DNA from: Bacteroidales bacterium
Lineage (GTDB): Bacteria > Bacteroidota > Bacteroidia > Bacteroidales > UBA3663
Length of the DNA: 11,154 nt
Reading direction: 5' to 3'
Assembly: GCA_004557315.1 (NCBI GenBank)
Contig: SFEH01000069.1
Coordinates: 1-11,154, forward strand
Every line of letters starts with the position of its first letter. Position 1 is the stretch's first letter. The notes under the pieces are model-generated. The model did not search any database, was not told the origin of the DNA, and was given only the letters and a program-made list of their open reading frames with translations. Position numbers and translations under genes: made by a program. This document shows, piece by piece, positions 1 to 6,168 of the stretch.

Positions 1-315
1 ATAGACGAGATACATCATCTTGTTGCCAGCCTAGAACCTGCAATAGGAATTTTACTTGTAGGGTTCCTTGGTTTCGTAGTGGCAAACAGGATAAGGAACA
101 ACTCGTAGAACATTGAAAACTCACGGGAACTGTTCATGCTTGACTCCAAGCTTGCCTTCAACATAAGCAAGCGCATAGAGTTTTCAGCCTCAATCACCAA
201 CCTACTCAACAGAAAGGAGTACAGCTATACCTCTTATGGCACCATATCGCAATACGAACGCTCAAGCAAACTCCGTGGACGTGAATTCTTAATTTCATTG
301 TACCTCAAGAAATGA
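1..315 (+). pseudogene. C-terminal piece of an outer-membrane beta-barrel (TonB-dependent receptor-like) protein, apparently interrupted
   Basis: The frame that ends in TGA at 313-315 encodes a typical last section of a Bacteroidetes outer-membrane barrel. It contains a strand-forming stretch (LAFNISKRIEFSASITNLLN), the NLLN motif followed by KEYSYTSYG, and a final strand REFLISLYL. NLLN-x-x-x-Y near the C terminus is characteristic of TonB-dependent receptors and related barrels. The same frame has a TAG at 106-108, just after the string NRIRNNS, which itself resembles the residues normally found before this last section (barrel relatives often have a HYRN-like string here). Upstream of the TAG the frame is open to the window edge but reads as hydrophobic residues unlike a barrel strand. 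A nonsense mutation, an upstream frameshift or a sequencing error would each explain this. The 5' part lies outside the window, so status and substrate are unknown. It is convergent with the flavoprotein gene. Confidence 0.55.
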
Positions 316-322
316 TATAATA

Positions 323-356
323 TAAGCAAGCTCTCTTAAATTGGCGAGCTTGCTTA
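323..356. terminator. Perfect 11-bp hairpin, likely bidirectional terminator
   Basis: TAAGCAAGCTC at 323-333 is the exact reverse complement of GAGCTTGCTTA at 346-356, with a 12-base loop. It starts 8 bases after the barrel stop codon and is followed on the + strand by AAAAATATTTT. It sits between convergent genes, so it could end transcripts from either side. The T-tract is imperfect in both directions, so the terminator role is inference from position and symmetry. Confidence 0.6.
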
Positions 357-367
357 AAAATATTTTG

Positions 368-412
368 AACAGATAAAATGACCCTACAACCTTGATTGTG
401 ATCTTATCTGTT
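368..412 (-). terminator. Hairpin downstream of the redox operon, possible terminator
   Basis: AACAGATAA at 368-376 is the reverse complement of TTATCTGTT at 404-412. A short nested inverted repeat (ACAA 386-389, TTGT 396-399) lies inside the loop. On the minus strand it begins 36 bases after the flavoprotein stop and is followed by CAAAATATTTTT. Together with the hairpin at 323-356 it fills the 133-base gap between convergent genes. The long loop makes it a weaker terminator candidate than its neighbour. Confidence 0.4.
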
Positions 413-448
413 TCTGATACGAACTCATTGCGTATTTGCCAACATCGA

Positions 449-2917
449 TCAGATAAAGAGATTGACATTGGCTTGTTCGGCACGTTCCATATATGAAGCC
501 ACGCCGCCTACTGTCACATTGTCAAGCAGTTCCTCACGCTTCACTCCCATCACATCCATCGACATCTGACACGCGATGAACTCGACGCCATTGTCGATAG
601 CTTGCTGGCGGAGGGATTCGAGCGAATCGACACCTTTCTTTTTCATCAGATAGCGCATCATCCGCGAACCTATGCCGAGCATGTTCATCTTTGAAAGAGC
701 GAGCTTGGTTGAGTCGGACGGCAGCATCCATGAGAACATACGTCCGAAGATGTCTTTCTCGACCTTTGGCTTATGAGTCTTCTTGATGGCATTCAATCCC
801 CAGAAGGTGAAGAAGATGCTTACCTTTTTGCCCGTTGCAGCAGCACCATTGGCAAGGACGAAGGTCGCAAGGGCCTTGTCAAGATCGTCGCTGAACAGAA
901 TGAAGGTCTTGCCTTGGTCGCCAGACAGAGGCTTGACAGCTTCGGCTGCACAAGGCGTAGCTTTCTCGATCATGACGGTATGTACCCCACCCTCGGAATG
1001 CTTGCCCACAAATCGGTTGCCTGTAGTGCGGCACCAAGCTTCAGCATCACGGAGGAATCCTGCATCGGTAGCCCTGATCTCAAGTTGCTCACCCGGCTTC
1101 AGGTCATCCATCGCCTGCTTCATTTTCAGAATGGGTCCAGGACATTGTATGCCACAGGCATCTACCTTGACTATGTTGCTTGAAGCAGCGCAACAAGAGC
1201 CTGTAGAACAAGAAGACGAGCCTTGTGTGCCGCAAAATCCTGCAGGAGTCTCGATCTTGGCAATGGCAGCCTTGTAGGTTTTGAGACCGCCGACAAGATT
1301 ACGCACGTCGGTGAAGCCATGCCCCTTCAGTATGTTGGATGCGAGATAACCACGCAGTCCCACGCCACAGAACAGCCACAGCGGACGGTCGGTCGGGATT
1401 TCTGACAGACGCTGGCGCAAATCGTCAAGAGGGATATTGACCGCCCCTGGTATAGAGCCAAGAGCATATTCGTCAGGCGTGCGCACGTCAATTAGCATGA
1501 CCTTCTTGGCATCTGCTTCCTTCATCTCGCGCCAATAGAGAGGATTCATCTTGCCACTCAAGATATTGCAAGCCACATAGCCCGCAATCGCCACAGGATC
1601 TTTGGCAGAAGAGAAAGGAGGGGCATAGGCATGTTCGAGACGAGTGAGCTGTTCAACCGTGGCACCCTGCTTGATGGCAAGTGCAAACTGGTCAATACGG
1701 GTATCAACGCCATCATATCCCACAATCTGTGCGCCATAGAGACGGCCGTCGGCAGGAGAGAACGTGATCTTGATATCCATCTGGAGCGAACCAGGGTAAT
1801 ATCCTGCATGCGAACCATTGTGGATGGTAGCAGAAAGGTAAGGAATCTCCATCTGCTTCAGGCGCTTTGCAGGCAAGCCTGTTGAGGCAACGGTCATGTC
1901 AAAAACCTTGGCGATGGAAGTGCCTATCGAACCCTCATATCTGACAGTATTGCCCAAAACCATATTGTCGGCAACTATTCGTGCCTGACGATTGGCAGGA
2001 CCGGCAAGGAAGTTGAGCCAAGGCTTTCCTGTAATAGGATGAGGAAATTCGATGGCATCGCCAACAGCATAGATATTCTCGTCGGAAGTCTGGAGGAAAT
2101 CGTCAACCCAGATGCCACGCATCTCACCGAGTTTCAATCCCGCAGCCTGTGCAAGTCGTGTCTCTGCCCTTACGCCTATACTCAACAGTACCATGTCGGC
2201 CTTGAGCGAGATTCCCGACTTGAAGTTGACTGTCAGTTCATCCCCTTCACGGGCAAAGCTCTCAACAGCCTGTTCGAGATAGAGCTTAACATCTTGCTGC
2301 AACAGATGCTCATGCACGAGAGCAGCCATCGAATAGTCGATAGGTCCCATGACCTGCGGAGCCATCTCGACCACAGCCACCTCGGCACCAGCATGCTTGA
2401 GATTCTCTGCCATCTCAAGCCCGATGAAGCCACCGCCCACAATGACAGCTCGCCTCACGTTGTGAGTCTGCATATAGGTCTTGATACGATCGGTATCGCT
2501 CACATTACGCAGGGTAAAGATACCCTCGCTGTCGATGCCTTTCAGAGGAGGCACCACAGGCGAAGCACCAGGAGAGAGCAGGAGCTTGTCGTAGGTCTCG
2601 ACATATTCCTGTCCGTCAGCCGAACGCACCGTCACCTGCTTCTGCGCTGCATCAATGGAAAGCACCTCATTCTCGACACGCACATCGATGTTGAACCGCT
2701 TGCCGAATGCTTCTGGAGTCTGCACGAAGAGGCTGTCGCGCTGTTCTATCACACCGCCAATATAATAAGGCAAGCCACAATTGGCATACGAGATGTATTT
2801 GCCTTTTTCGAAAAGGATGATCTCTGCATCCTCGGTCAGTCGTCTGATGCGAGCCGCTGCGGTTGCTCCACCAGCCACGCCGCCCACGATGAGGTATTTT
2901 GTATTATCTGCAGCCAT
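449..2917 (-). CDS. Four-domain flavoprotein: CoA-disulfide/persulfide reductase-like + rhodanese + TusA + DsrE
   Basis: An 822-residue cytosolic protein with four parts. (1) Residues 1-450 are a class of FAD/NAD(P)H disulfide reductase: GG-x-AGG FAD site at 12-17, the single active Cys in SYANCGLPY (Cys47), NAD site GGGFIGLEMA at 161-170, and second FAD motif YAVGDA at 283-288. A lone Cys of this kind is typical of CoA-disulfide reductases, NADH oxidases and persulfide reductases. (2) Residues 458-552 are a rhodanese with LIDVRTPDEY and catalytic Cys517 in FCGVGLRGY. (3) Residues 582-652 are TusA-like with CPGP at 592-595. (4) Residues 668-822 are a DsrE/F/H-like domain with FTFWGLN and Cys783 in CQMSMDVMG. 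The linker at 561-580 is rich in Cys, Ser and Gly (Cys562, 570, 575, 576). The likely role is reducing persulfides or CoA/glutathione disulfides with NAD(P)H while passing sulfur between domains; the substrate is not visible. A start 11 codons further up would overlap the thioredoxin gene, so the ATG at 2915-2917, 16 bases after that gene, is preferred. Confidence 0.9.
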   Translation of the reverse strand: MAADNTKYLIVGGVAGGATAAARIRRLTEDAEIILFEKGKYISYANCGLPYYIGGVIEQRDSLFVQTPEAFGKRFNIDVRVENEVLSIDAAQKQVTVRSADGQEYVETYDKLLLSPGASPVVPPLKGIDSEGIFTLRNVSDTDRIKTYMQTHNVRRAVIVGGGFIGLEMAENLKHAGAEVAVVEMAPQVMGPIDYSMAALVHEHLLQQDVKLYLEQAVESFAREGDELTVNFKSGISLKADMVLLSIGVRAETRLAQAAGLKLGEMRGIWVDDFLQTSDENIYAVGDAIEFPHPITGKPWLNFLAGPANRQARIVADNMVLGNTVRYEGSIGTSIAKVFDMTVASTGLPAKRLKQMEIPYLSATIHNGSHAGYYPGSLQMDIKITFSPADGRLYGAQIVGYDGVDTRIDQFALAIKQGATVEQLTRLEHAYAPPFSSAKDPVAIAGYVACNILSGKMNPLYWREMKEADAKKVMLIDVRTPDEYALGSIPGAVNIPLDDLRQRLSEIPTDRPLWLFCGVGLRGYLASNILKGHGFTDVRNLVGGLKTYKAAIAKIETPAGFCGTQGSSSCSTGSCCAASSNIVKVDACGIQCPGPILKMKQAMDDLKPGEQLEIRATDAGFLRDAEAWCRTTGNRFVGKHSEGGVHTVMIEKATPCAAEAVKPLSGDQGKTFILFSDDLDKALATFVLANGAAATGKKVSIFFTFWGLNAIKKTHKPKVEKDIFGRMFSWMLPSDSTKLALSKMNMLGIGSRMMRYLMKKKGVDSLESLRQQAIDNGVEFIACQMSMDVMGVKREELLDNVTVGGVASYMERAEQANVNLFI

Positions 2918-2933
2918 AGTCAAAAAGGTTGTT

Positions 2934-3230
2934 TTAAGAATATTGAGCAATCAGTTTCTTGAGGTCATCGAGTCGCATAGCACCGCTCTGTCGCCAGATT
3001 ACCTCGCCTTTCTTGAAAAGCATGAGAGTAGGAACCGACTGGATACGGTGCTGCATAGCGAGTTCCTCGTTCTTATCCACATCAAGCTTGATGATGCGGA
3101 TGCTGTCGCCGAGATCTTCCTTCAGCTGTTCCAATACTGGGTGCATCATCTTGCAAGGACCGCACCATGTTGCAAAGAAATCTACCAATGTAAGAGCATC
3201 GCTCTTGATAATGTCGTTAAAGTTCTCCAT
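2934..3230 (-). CDS. trxA: Thioredoxin
   Basis: A 98-residue single-domain thioredoxin, slightly shorter than the usual 105-110. The active site WCGPCK lies at residues 22-27 (Cys23 and Cys26), preceded by VDFFAT, and the cis-proline loop SVPT has Pro67. LDVDKN at 49-54 and the C-terminal strand LMLFKKGE complete the fold. There is no signal peptide, so it acts in the cytosol as a dithiol reductant. It sits 21 bases after the regulator fusion and 16 bases before the flavoprotein, which suggests a shared transcript and a role as reductant for persulfides or disulfides formed on that enzyme. The symbol is a family-level name: Bacteroidales carry several thioredoxins and this may not be the housekeeping copy. 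No Shine-Dalgarno sequence is visible before the ATG. Confidence 0.93.
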   Translation of the reverse strand: MENFNDIIKSDALTLVDFFATWCGPCKMMHPVLEQLKEDLGDSIRIIKLDVDKNEELAMQHRIQSVPTLMLFKKGEVIWRQSGAMRLDDLKKLIAQYS

Positions 3231-3251
3231 AGTTGTTTCAGTTTTTAGAGT

Positions 3252-4613
3252 TTAAAATACCGGTTTATAAGCAGGTTCCTGGCAATCGTGATGGTCGCAC
3301 GATTCGGCAGAGTCAGTAAGACTTCCTTCGAGGAATGCGTTGATCACGTCCTCAACCTTGCCTCTGCATCCACGCAGGACGCTGATGTCATGCTGTGAAA
3401 GCTTGTTGTATGCACCCATGCCCATATTGCCAGCAAGCATGACGGTGATACCCATCTTCTGCATTGTCGAAGCAATATTCGACTTGCAGCCACAGCCTTG
3501 CGGAGAGTCGAGTCGCTCGGAAGAGACAATCTGTCGGTTCTCGTCGATTGTAAATACTGTATAATGGTCGCAATGTCCGAAGTGGTCATCGACCATGCCT
3601 TCTCGTGAAGGAACTGCTATTTTTGTCATTTTGTTCATTCTTAATTGTTCGTTTAATTTATATTGAATACCCTTTGTCCTCTGTATGGACACGCTATTCT
3701 GAATGTATTTGTCGGTCACGTTCTCCATCTCGCGGAAGTCGGACGGAAGAAACCCCGTGTGGCGCTTGAAGAGCTTGACGAAATATGAAGGATCGTCGTA
3801 GCCGAGGTCGATGGCTATCTCCTTGATCATCATATTCGTATAGCGCACCATTCGCTTTGCCTCAAGTATGATTCGTTCGTTGATGAGAGCGAGAGGCGTG
3901 CGGCCAGAGCACTCGTTGACGCTCTTGTGAAGCGTGCGGATTGCCACATTGAGTCGGTCGGCATATTCCTGAACTGTATGGAGGCGAGTATATTCCTTCT
4001 CGACCATGCGGCGGAACTGGATGAAGAGCTGGTGCGACGGACGGAGGGTGTCGAGCCGCTCGACCGTCTCATGCTTGCCATATCGCTCAATCTTCGCCAT
4101 GAAGATGGTGAGCAGCGACTTCAGTATGTCAATGTTGCCATACTCGCCATAGCGGAGCGACTCTTCCGACATCTCATCGACCAAAGGCAAGAGCATCTTG
4201 GCTGTTGTCTCGTCGATGGTGTAATAAGGAGAAGAATCATAGGCATGGAAGGCATTGTATTTGAGGAACATCTTGCCAATGCCAGTATTTCCTGCCGTAT
4301 TGTCTTTCATCAGATCGGTACACATCTTGATGGTCACACCCTTGTAACCATCCTTGCGATCGTAATGATGAATCTGGCCAGGCGAAAGAAAGAAGATTGT
4401 GCCTGGACGCACTTCATACTCAAGAAAATCGACCGTGTGATGGCCTTCTCCTTCCTGAAACCAGATGATCTCGTAGAACGAATGTACATGAGCCATGCAA
4501 TCGTCAATCTCGCTGGTGGCAAATTGCTCTGACATGGTCTCGACCTTAAAGCCATTGCCTCCAGGAGCATTGCACACCACTTGGTACATCTGGTTAAGTT
4601 TTTCTGTTGTCAT
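3252..4613 (-). CDS. AraC-family regulator fused to a NifX/NafY-like Fe-S/FeMo-cofactor-binding domain
   Basis: A 453-residue protein. Residues 30-100 form a cupin-like sensor (AHVHSFYEII, then RPGTIFFLSPGQIHHY). Residues about 195-295 form the two helix-turn-helix motifs of AraC regulators, with GYDDPSYFVKLFKRHTG and LPSDFRE in the second. The frame continues through a polar linker (296-325) into a dinitrogenase iron-molybdenum cofactor-type domain at 329-433: KIAVPSREGMVDDHFGHCDH, QGCGCKSN (Cys374, Cys376), GNMGMGAY and LRGC. The tail SCDHHDCQ (439-446) looks metal-binding. AraC proteins normally end soon after the second motif and NifX-like proteins usually stand alone, so this is an unusual fusion. 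DNA binding is inferred from the HTH, redox or metal sensing from the C-terminal domain. A start 54 codons upstream would read through the likely promoter at 4641-4648 and into the upstream gene, so the ATG at 4611-4613 is chosen. It heads the redox unit and may control it. Confidence 0.85.
   Translation of the reverse strand: MTTEKLNQMYQVVCNAPGGNGFKVETMSEQFATSEIDDCMAHVHSFYEIIWFQEGEGHHTVDFLEYEVRPGTIFFLSPGQIHHYDRKDGYKGVTIKMCTDLMKDNTAGNTGIGKMFLKYNAFHAYDSSPYYTIDETTAKMLLPLVDEMSEESLRYGEYGNIDILKSLLTIFMAKIERYGKHETVERLDTLRPSHQLFIQFRRMVEKEYTRLHTVQEYADRLNVAIRTLHKSVNECSGRTPLALINERIILEAKRMVRYTNMMIKEIAIDLGYDDPSYFVKLFKRHTGFLPSDFREMENVTDKYIQNSVSIQRTKGIQYKLNEQLRMNKMTKIAVPSREGMVDDHFGHCDHYTVFTIDENRQIVSSERLDSPQGCGCKSNIASTMQKMGITVMLAGNMGMGAYNKLSQHDISVLRGCRGKVEDVINAFLEGSLTDSAESCDHHDCQEPAYKPVF
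3627..3638 (-). other. Possible internal translation start for a stand-alone NifX-like product
   Basis: Two in-frame ATG codons (3636-3638 and 3627-3629) lie exactly where independent NifX-like proteins begin (MNKMTKIAVPS). The DNA just upstream on the minus strand is AT-rich and reads AAACGAACAATTAAGA, much like the spacer before a Bacteroidetes gene and unlike the surrounding coding DNA. Initiation here would give a 128-residue protein ending at 3252 in addition to, or instead of, the fused form. No -7 box is seen just upstream. Confidence 0.35.
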
Positions 4614-4640
4614 ATAAGAAACGTATTGGTTTTGACGGAG

Positions 4641-4648
4641 CAAAGATA
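4641..4648 (-). promoter_or_regulatory. Bacteroidetes -7 promoter box for the regulator/redox operon
   Basis: On the minus strand this reads TATCTTTG, followed by CTCCGTC, a match to the Bacteroidetes consensus TAnnTTTG. Transcription would start about 7 bases downstream, giving a leader of roughly 20 bases before the ATG at 4613. It lies in the 109-base gap after the SprT-like gene, which is AT-rich and otherwise featureless. I see no convincing -33 TTG element, so the call rests on the -7 box and its position. Confidence 0.6.
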
Positions 4649-4722
4649 AATAAAAATAATGGTAAATTTCTACACTATTAAATAAATTTATATTAATTGT
4701 GCCGATATTTACCATCATTAAC

Positions 4723-5370
4723 TTATATCTTCCTTGCATTGGCAAGATGAGGAAGATAATCTGATTGGGCAACAATGCAGAAACGGAGTGCGACAGAGCA
4801 AGGATATCGACCGAAAAAAGGATCTTCGGTGAGATAATAATCGACCGTGAGAATATCGCTGATGCGCTTGATGCGGGAATTGAAAAGATTCAGGCGTTCT
4901 TGCGAAGCGGGCACGACCTTGATGCCAAACCTGCCATCGCGGAAAGCGACAACAGCTACAAGCCGGATGCGCTTCGTGGGCTCATGCTTTATCACAGATT
5001 CCTCGCCTTCTAGCGGTTTGTGCGAAACCTCAAGATGGCGGCCGAATTGCTCGTTGATGGCTTTCATGACTCCAACAAACACTCGCCCATGAGCCGAGGT
5101 GTCCTTGATCTTGTTGACAAATATATAATAATGAATCATCTCGTGAATGAGAGTATCATCGAGCATCGCCTCATCGCAGTCCATGAGGCGGTTAATCTTG
5201 ATCTTCACGTCAGTGCACTTTCGTGTGAGACGGTTCTTGCGATAAGAGAAATTTCCAAGGAAGCGCTTGGAGGTGGTCAGTTCGACAGGTATCTTTGGCA
5301 ACTTGCCTTCGAAGCACAGATTGTTGTAATGGTCGAATCTGCGGTTGAGATATTCTAATGTAGGAACCAC
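4723..5370 (-). CDS. SprT-like zinc metallopeptidase domain protein
   Basis: A 215-residue protein with the zinc-peptidase motif HEMIHYY (HExxH at residues 76-80) and a likely third ligand in TSAHG (His94). The N-terminal region (LEYLNRRFDHYNNLCFEGKL, then IPVELTTSK) matches SprT-like proteins, whose eukaryotic relative Spartan cuts DNA-protein crosslinks. The bacterial role is not established and no substrate can be named. The C-terminal half (about 130-215) shows no motif I recognise and lacks the CxxC-type zinc ribbon seen in some relatives. The start is GTG at 5368-5370: the same frame has a TAA, the stop of the upstream glycosyltransferase, only one codon earlier, and no in-frame ATG precedes the conserved N terminus. 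Three bases separate it from that gene, so it is probably translated by reinitiation. Confidence 0.8.
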   Translation of the reverse strand: MVPTLEYLNRRFDHYNNLCFEGKLPKIPVELTTSKRFLGNFSYRKNRLTRKCTDVKIKINRLMDCDEAMLDDTLIHEMIHYYIFVNKIKDTSAHGRVFVGVMKAINEQFGRHLEVSHKPLEGEESVIKHEPTKRIRLVAVVAFRDGRFGIKVVPASQERLNLFNSRIKRISDILTVDYYLTEDPFFGRYPCSVALRFCIVAQSDYLPHLANARKI

Positions 5371-5373
5371 GTT

Positions 5374-6168
5374 TTATTGATTTTGGGTCAGACATTTCTG
5401 ATTGAACGACTTTCGCTCGTCATCAACCAACCATCCCCACTTGTTGAAATACTTACACATATTATATATATGCACACACATGAGGCGTAAACTGTGATAG
5501 CTCGACTGCCGATGCTGGTGGACGATCGTGACATAGGGAACAAACATCGTGCGATAGAGACGATGCATACGGCGCGTAATGTCTATGTCCTCGGGATAGA
5601 GGAAAAAACGCTCGTCGAAATATTGAACATCCGATGTCGGAGAGCAGGTCCCAGAGGAAGAAGACTTCGGGCAGATAGCAATAGCGTCCAAGGCACTGCG
5701 ACGGAAGAGCATGAAACAGCCCATGAGATAAGGCACGTTCATCTCATGATCATAACCCGTGAAGGCAAGAGTGTAACGCTGGCGCTGCTTGTGAAACCAT
5801 GTCGAAGGCAAAAAACGTCGCACTAACAGGTCGAAAGGTGTGGGCAAAAGACGGCACACATGCTGCACCGAACCATCAGGATTCAGAGTGCGGGGAATAC
5901 ATTGTCCGACATCGGTATGACGTTCCATATAATCGAAGAGGAACTCGAGTGTTCCTGGCTCGAACGTCACGTCGCTGTTGATGACAAGATGATACTTGGC
6001 AGCGGATTGGCGGATTGCCTTATTATGTCCTGCACCATAGCCCACATTGTTGACACTATTATCAATGACACTAACCGACGACACAAGAGGCGACTGTTGC
6101 AAACAGGCGATGCAACGGTCGAGTTCACTCTGTGGCGTATGGTATGTGACAATGGAAGCCGAGATCAT
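5374..6168 (-). CDS. Family 2 glycosyltransferase (rhamnosyltransferase-like)
   Basis: A 264-residue GT-A fold glycosyltransferase. The N terminus SASIVTYHTP (3-12) begins the nucleotide-binding domain. VIDNS (34-38), NNVGYGAGHNKAIR (40-53) and LVINSDVTFEPG (61-72) are the sugar-nucleotide and metal-binding motifs; the NSDV string takes the DXD place. MGCFMLFRRSAL (149-160) and FDERFFLYPEDIDITRR (184-200), with the catalytic ED pair, complete the family pattern. It resembles enzymes that add rhamnose or similar sugars to cell-surface polysaccharides, but donor and acceptor cannot be read from sequence. Between RRSAL and FDERFF there is an extra Ser/Cys-rich stretch of roughly 15 residues (about 165-180). 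No transmembrane segment is evident. An ATG eight codons upstream (6190-6192) is possible, but the ATG at 6166-6168 gives the ATGA overlap with the preceding gene and a better family N terminus. Confidence 0.87.
   Translation of the reverse strand: MISASIVTYHTPQSELDRCIACLQQSPLVSSVSVIDNSVNNVGYGAGHNKAIRQSAAKYHLVINSDVTFEPGTLEFLFDYMERHTDVGQCIPRTLNPDGSVQHVCRLLPTPFDLLVRRFLPSTWFHKQRQRYTLAFTGYDHEMNVPYLMGCFMLFRRSALDAIAICPKSSSSGTCSPTSDVQYFDERFFLYPEDIDITRRMHRLYRTMFVPYVTIVHQHRQSSYHSLRLMCVHIYNMCKYFNKWGWLVDDERKSFNQKCLTQNQ

Noticed and set aside
1..108. Hydrophobic string before the TAG read as a separate membrane-protein C terminus
   Set aside because: It resembles a transmembrane helix, but the same frame continues straight into a barrel tail; with only 35 codons visible, a broken receptor is the simpler reading.
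1..315. TAG reassigned as a sense codon
   Set aside because: No complete gene in the window uses TAG as its stop, but eight genes are too few to judge, none has an internal TAG, and code reassignment is not known in Bacteroidales.
2039..2962. Long + strand ORF (307 codons) opposite the flavoprotein gene
   Set aside because: It is antisense to a strongly conserved multidomain gene, shows no recognisable domain and extends from the wrong side of its promoter context.
3927..4532. + strand ORF (201 codons) opposite the AraC-type regulator
   Set aside because: Antisense shadow of a conserved domain, without recognisable motifs.
4614..4775. 54-codon N-terminal extension of the regulator
   Set aside because: It would include the likely promoter box and overlap the SprT-like gene; its hydrophobic, AT-rich residues do not match AraC regulators.
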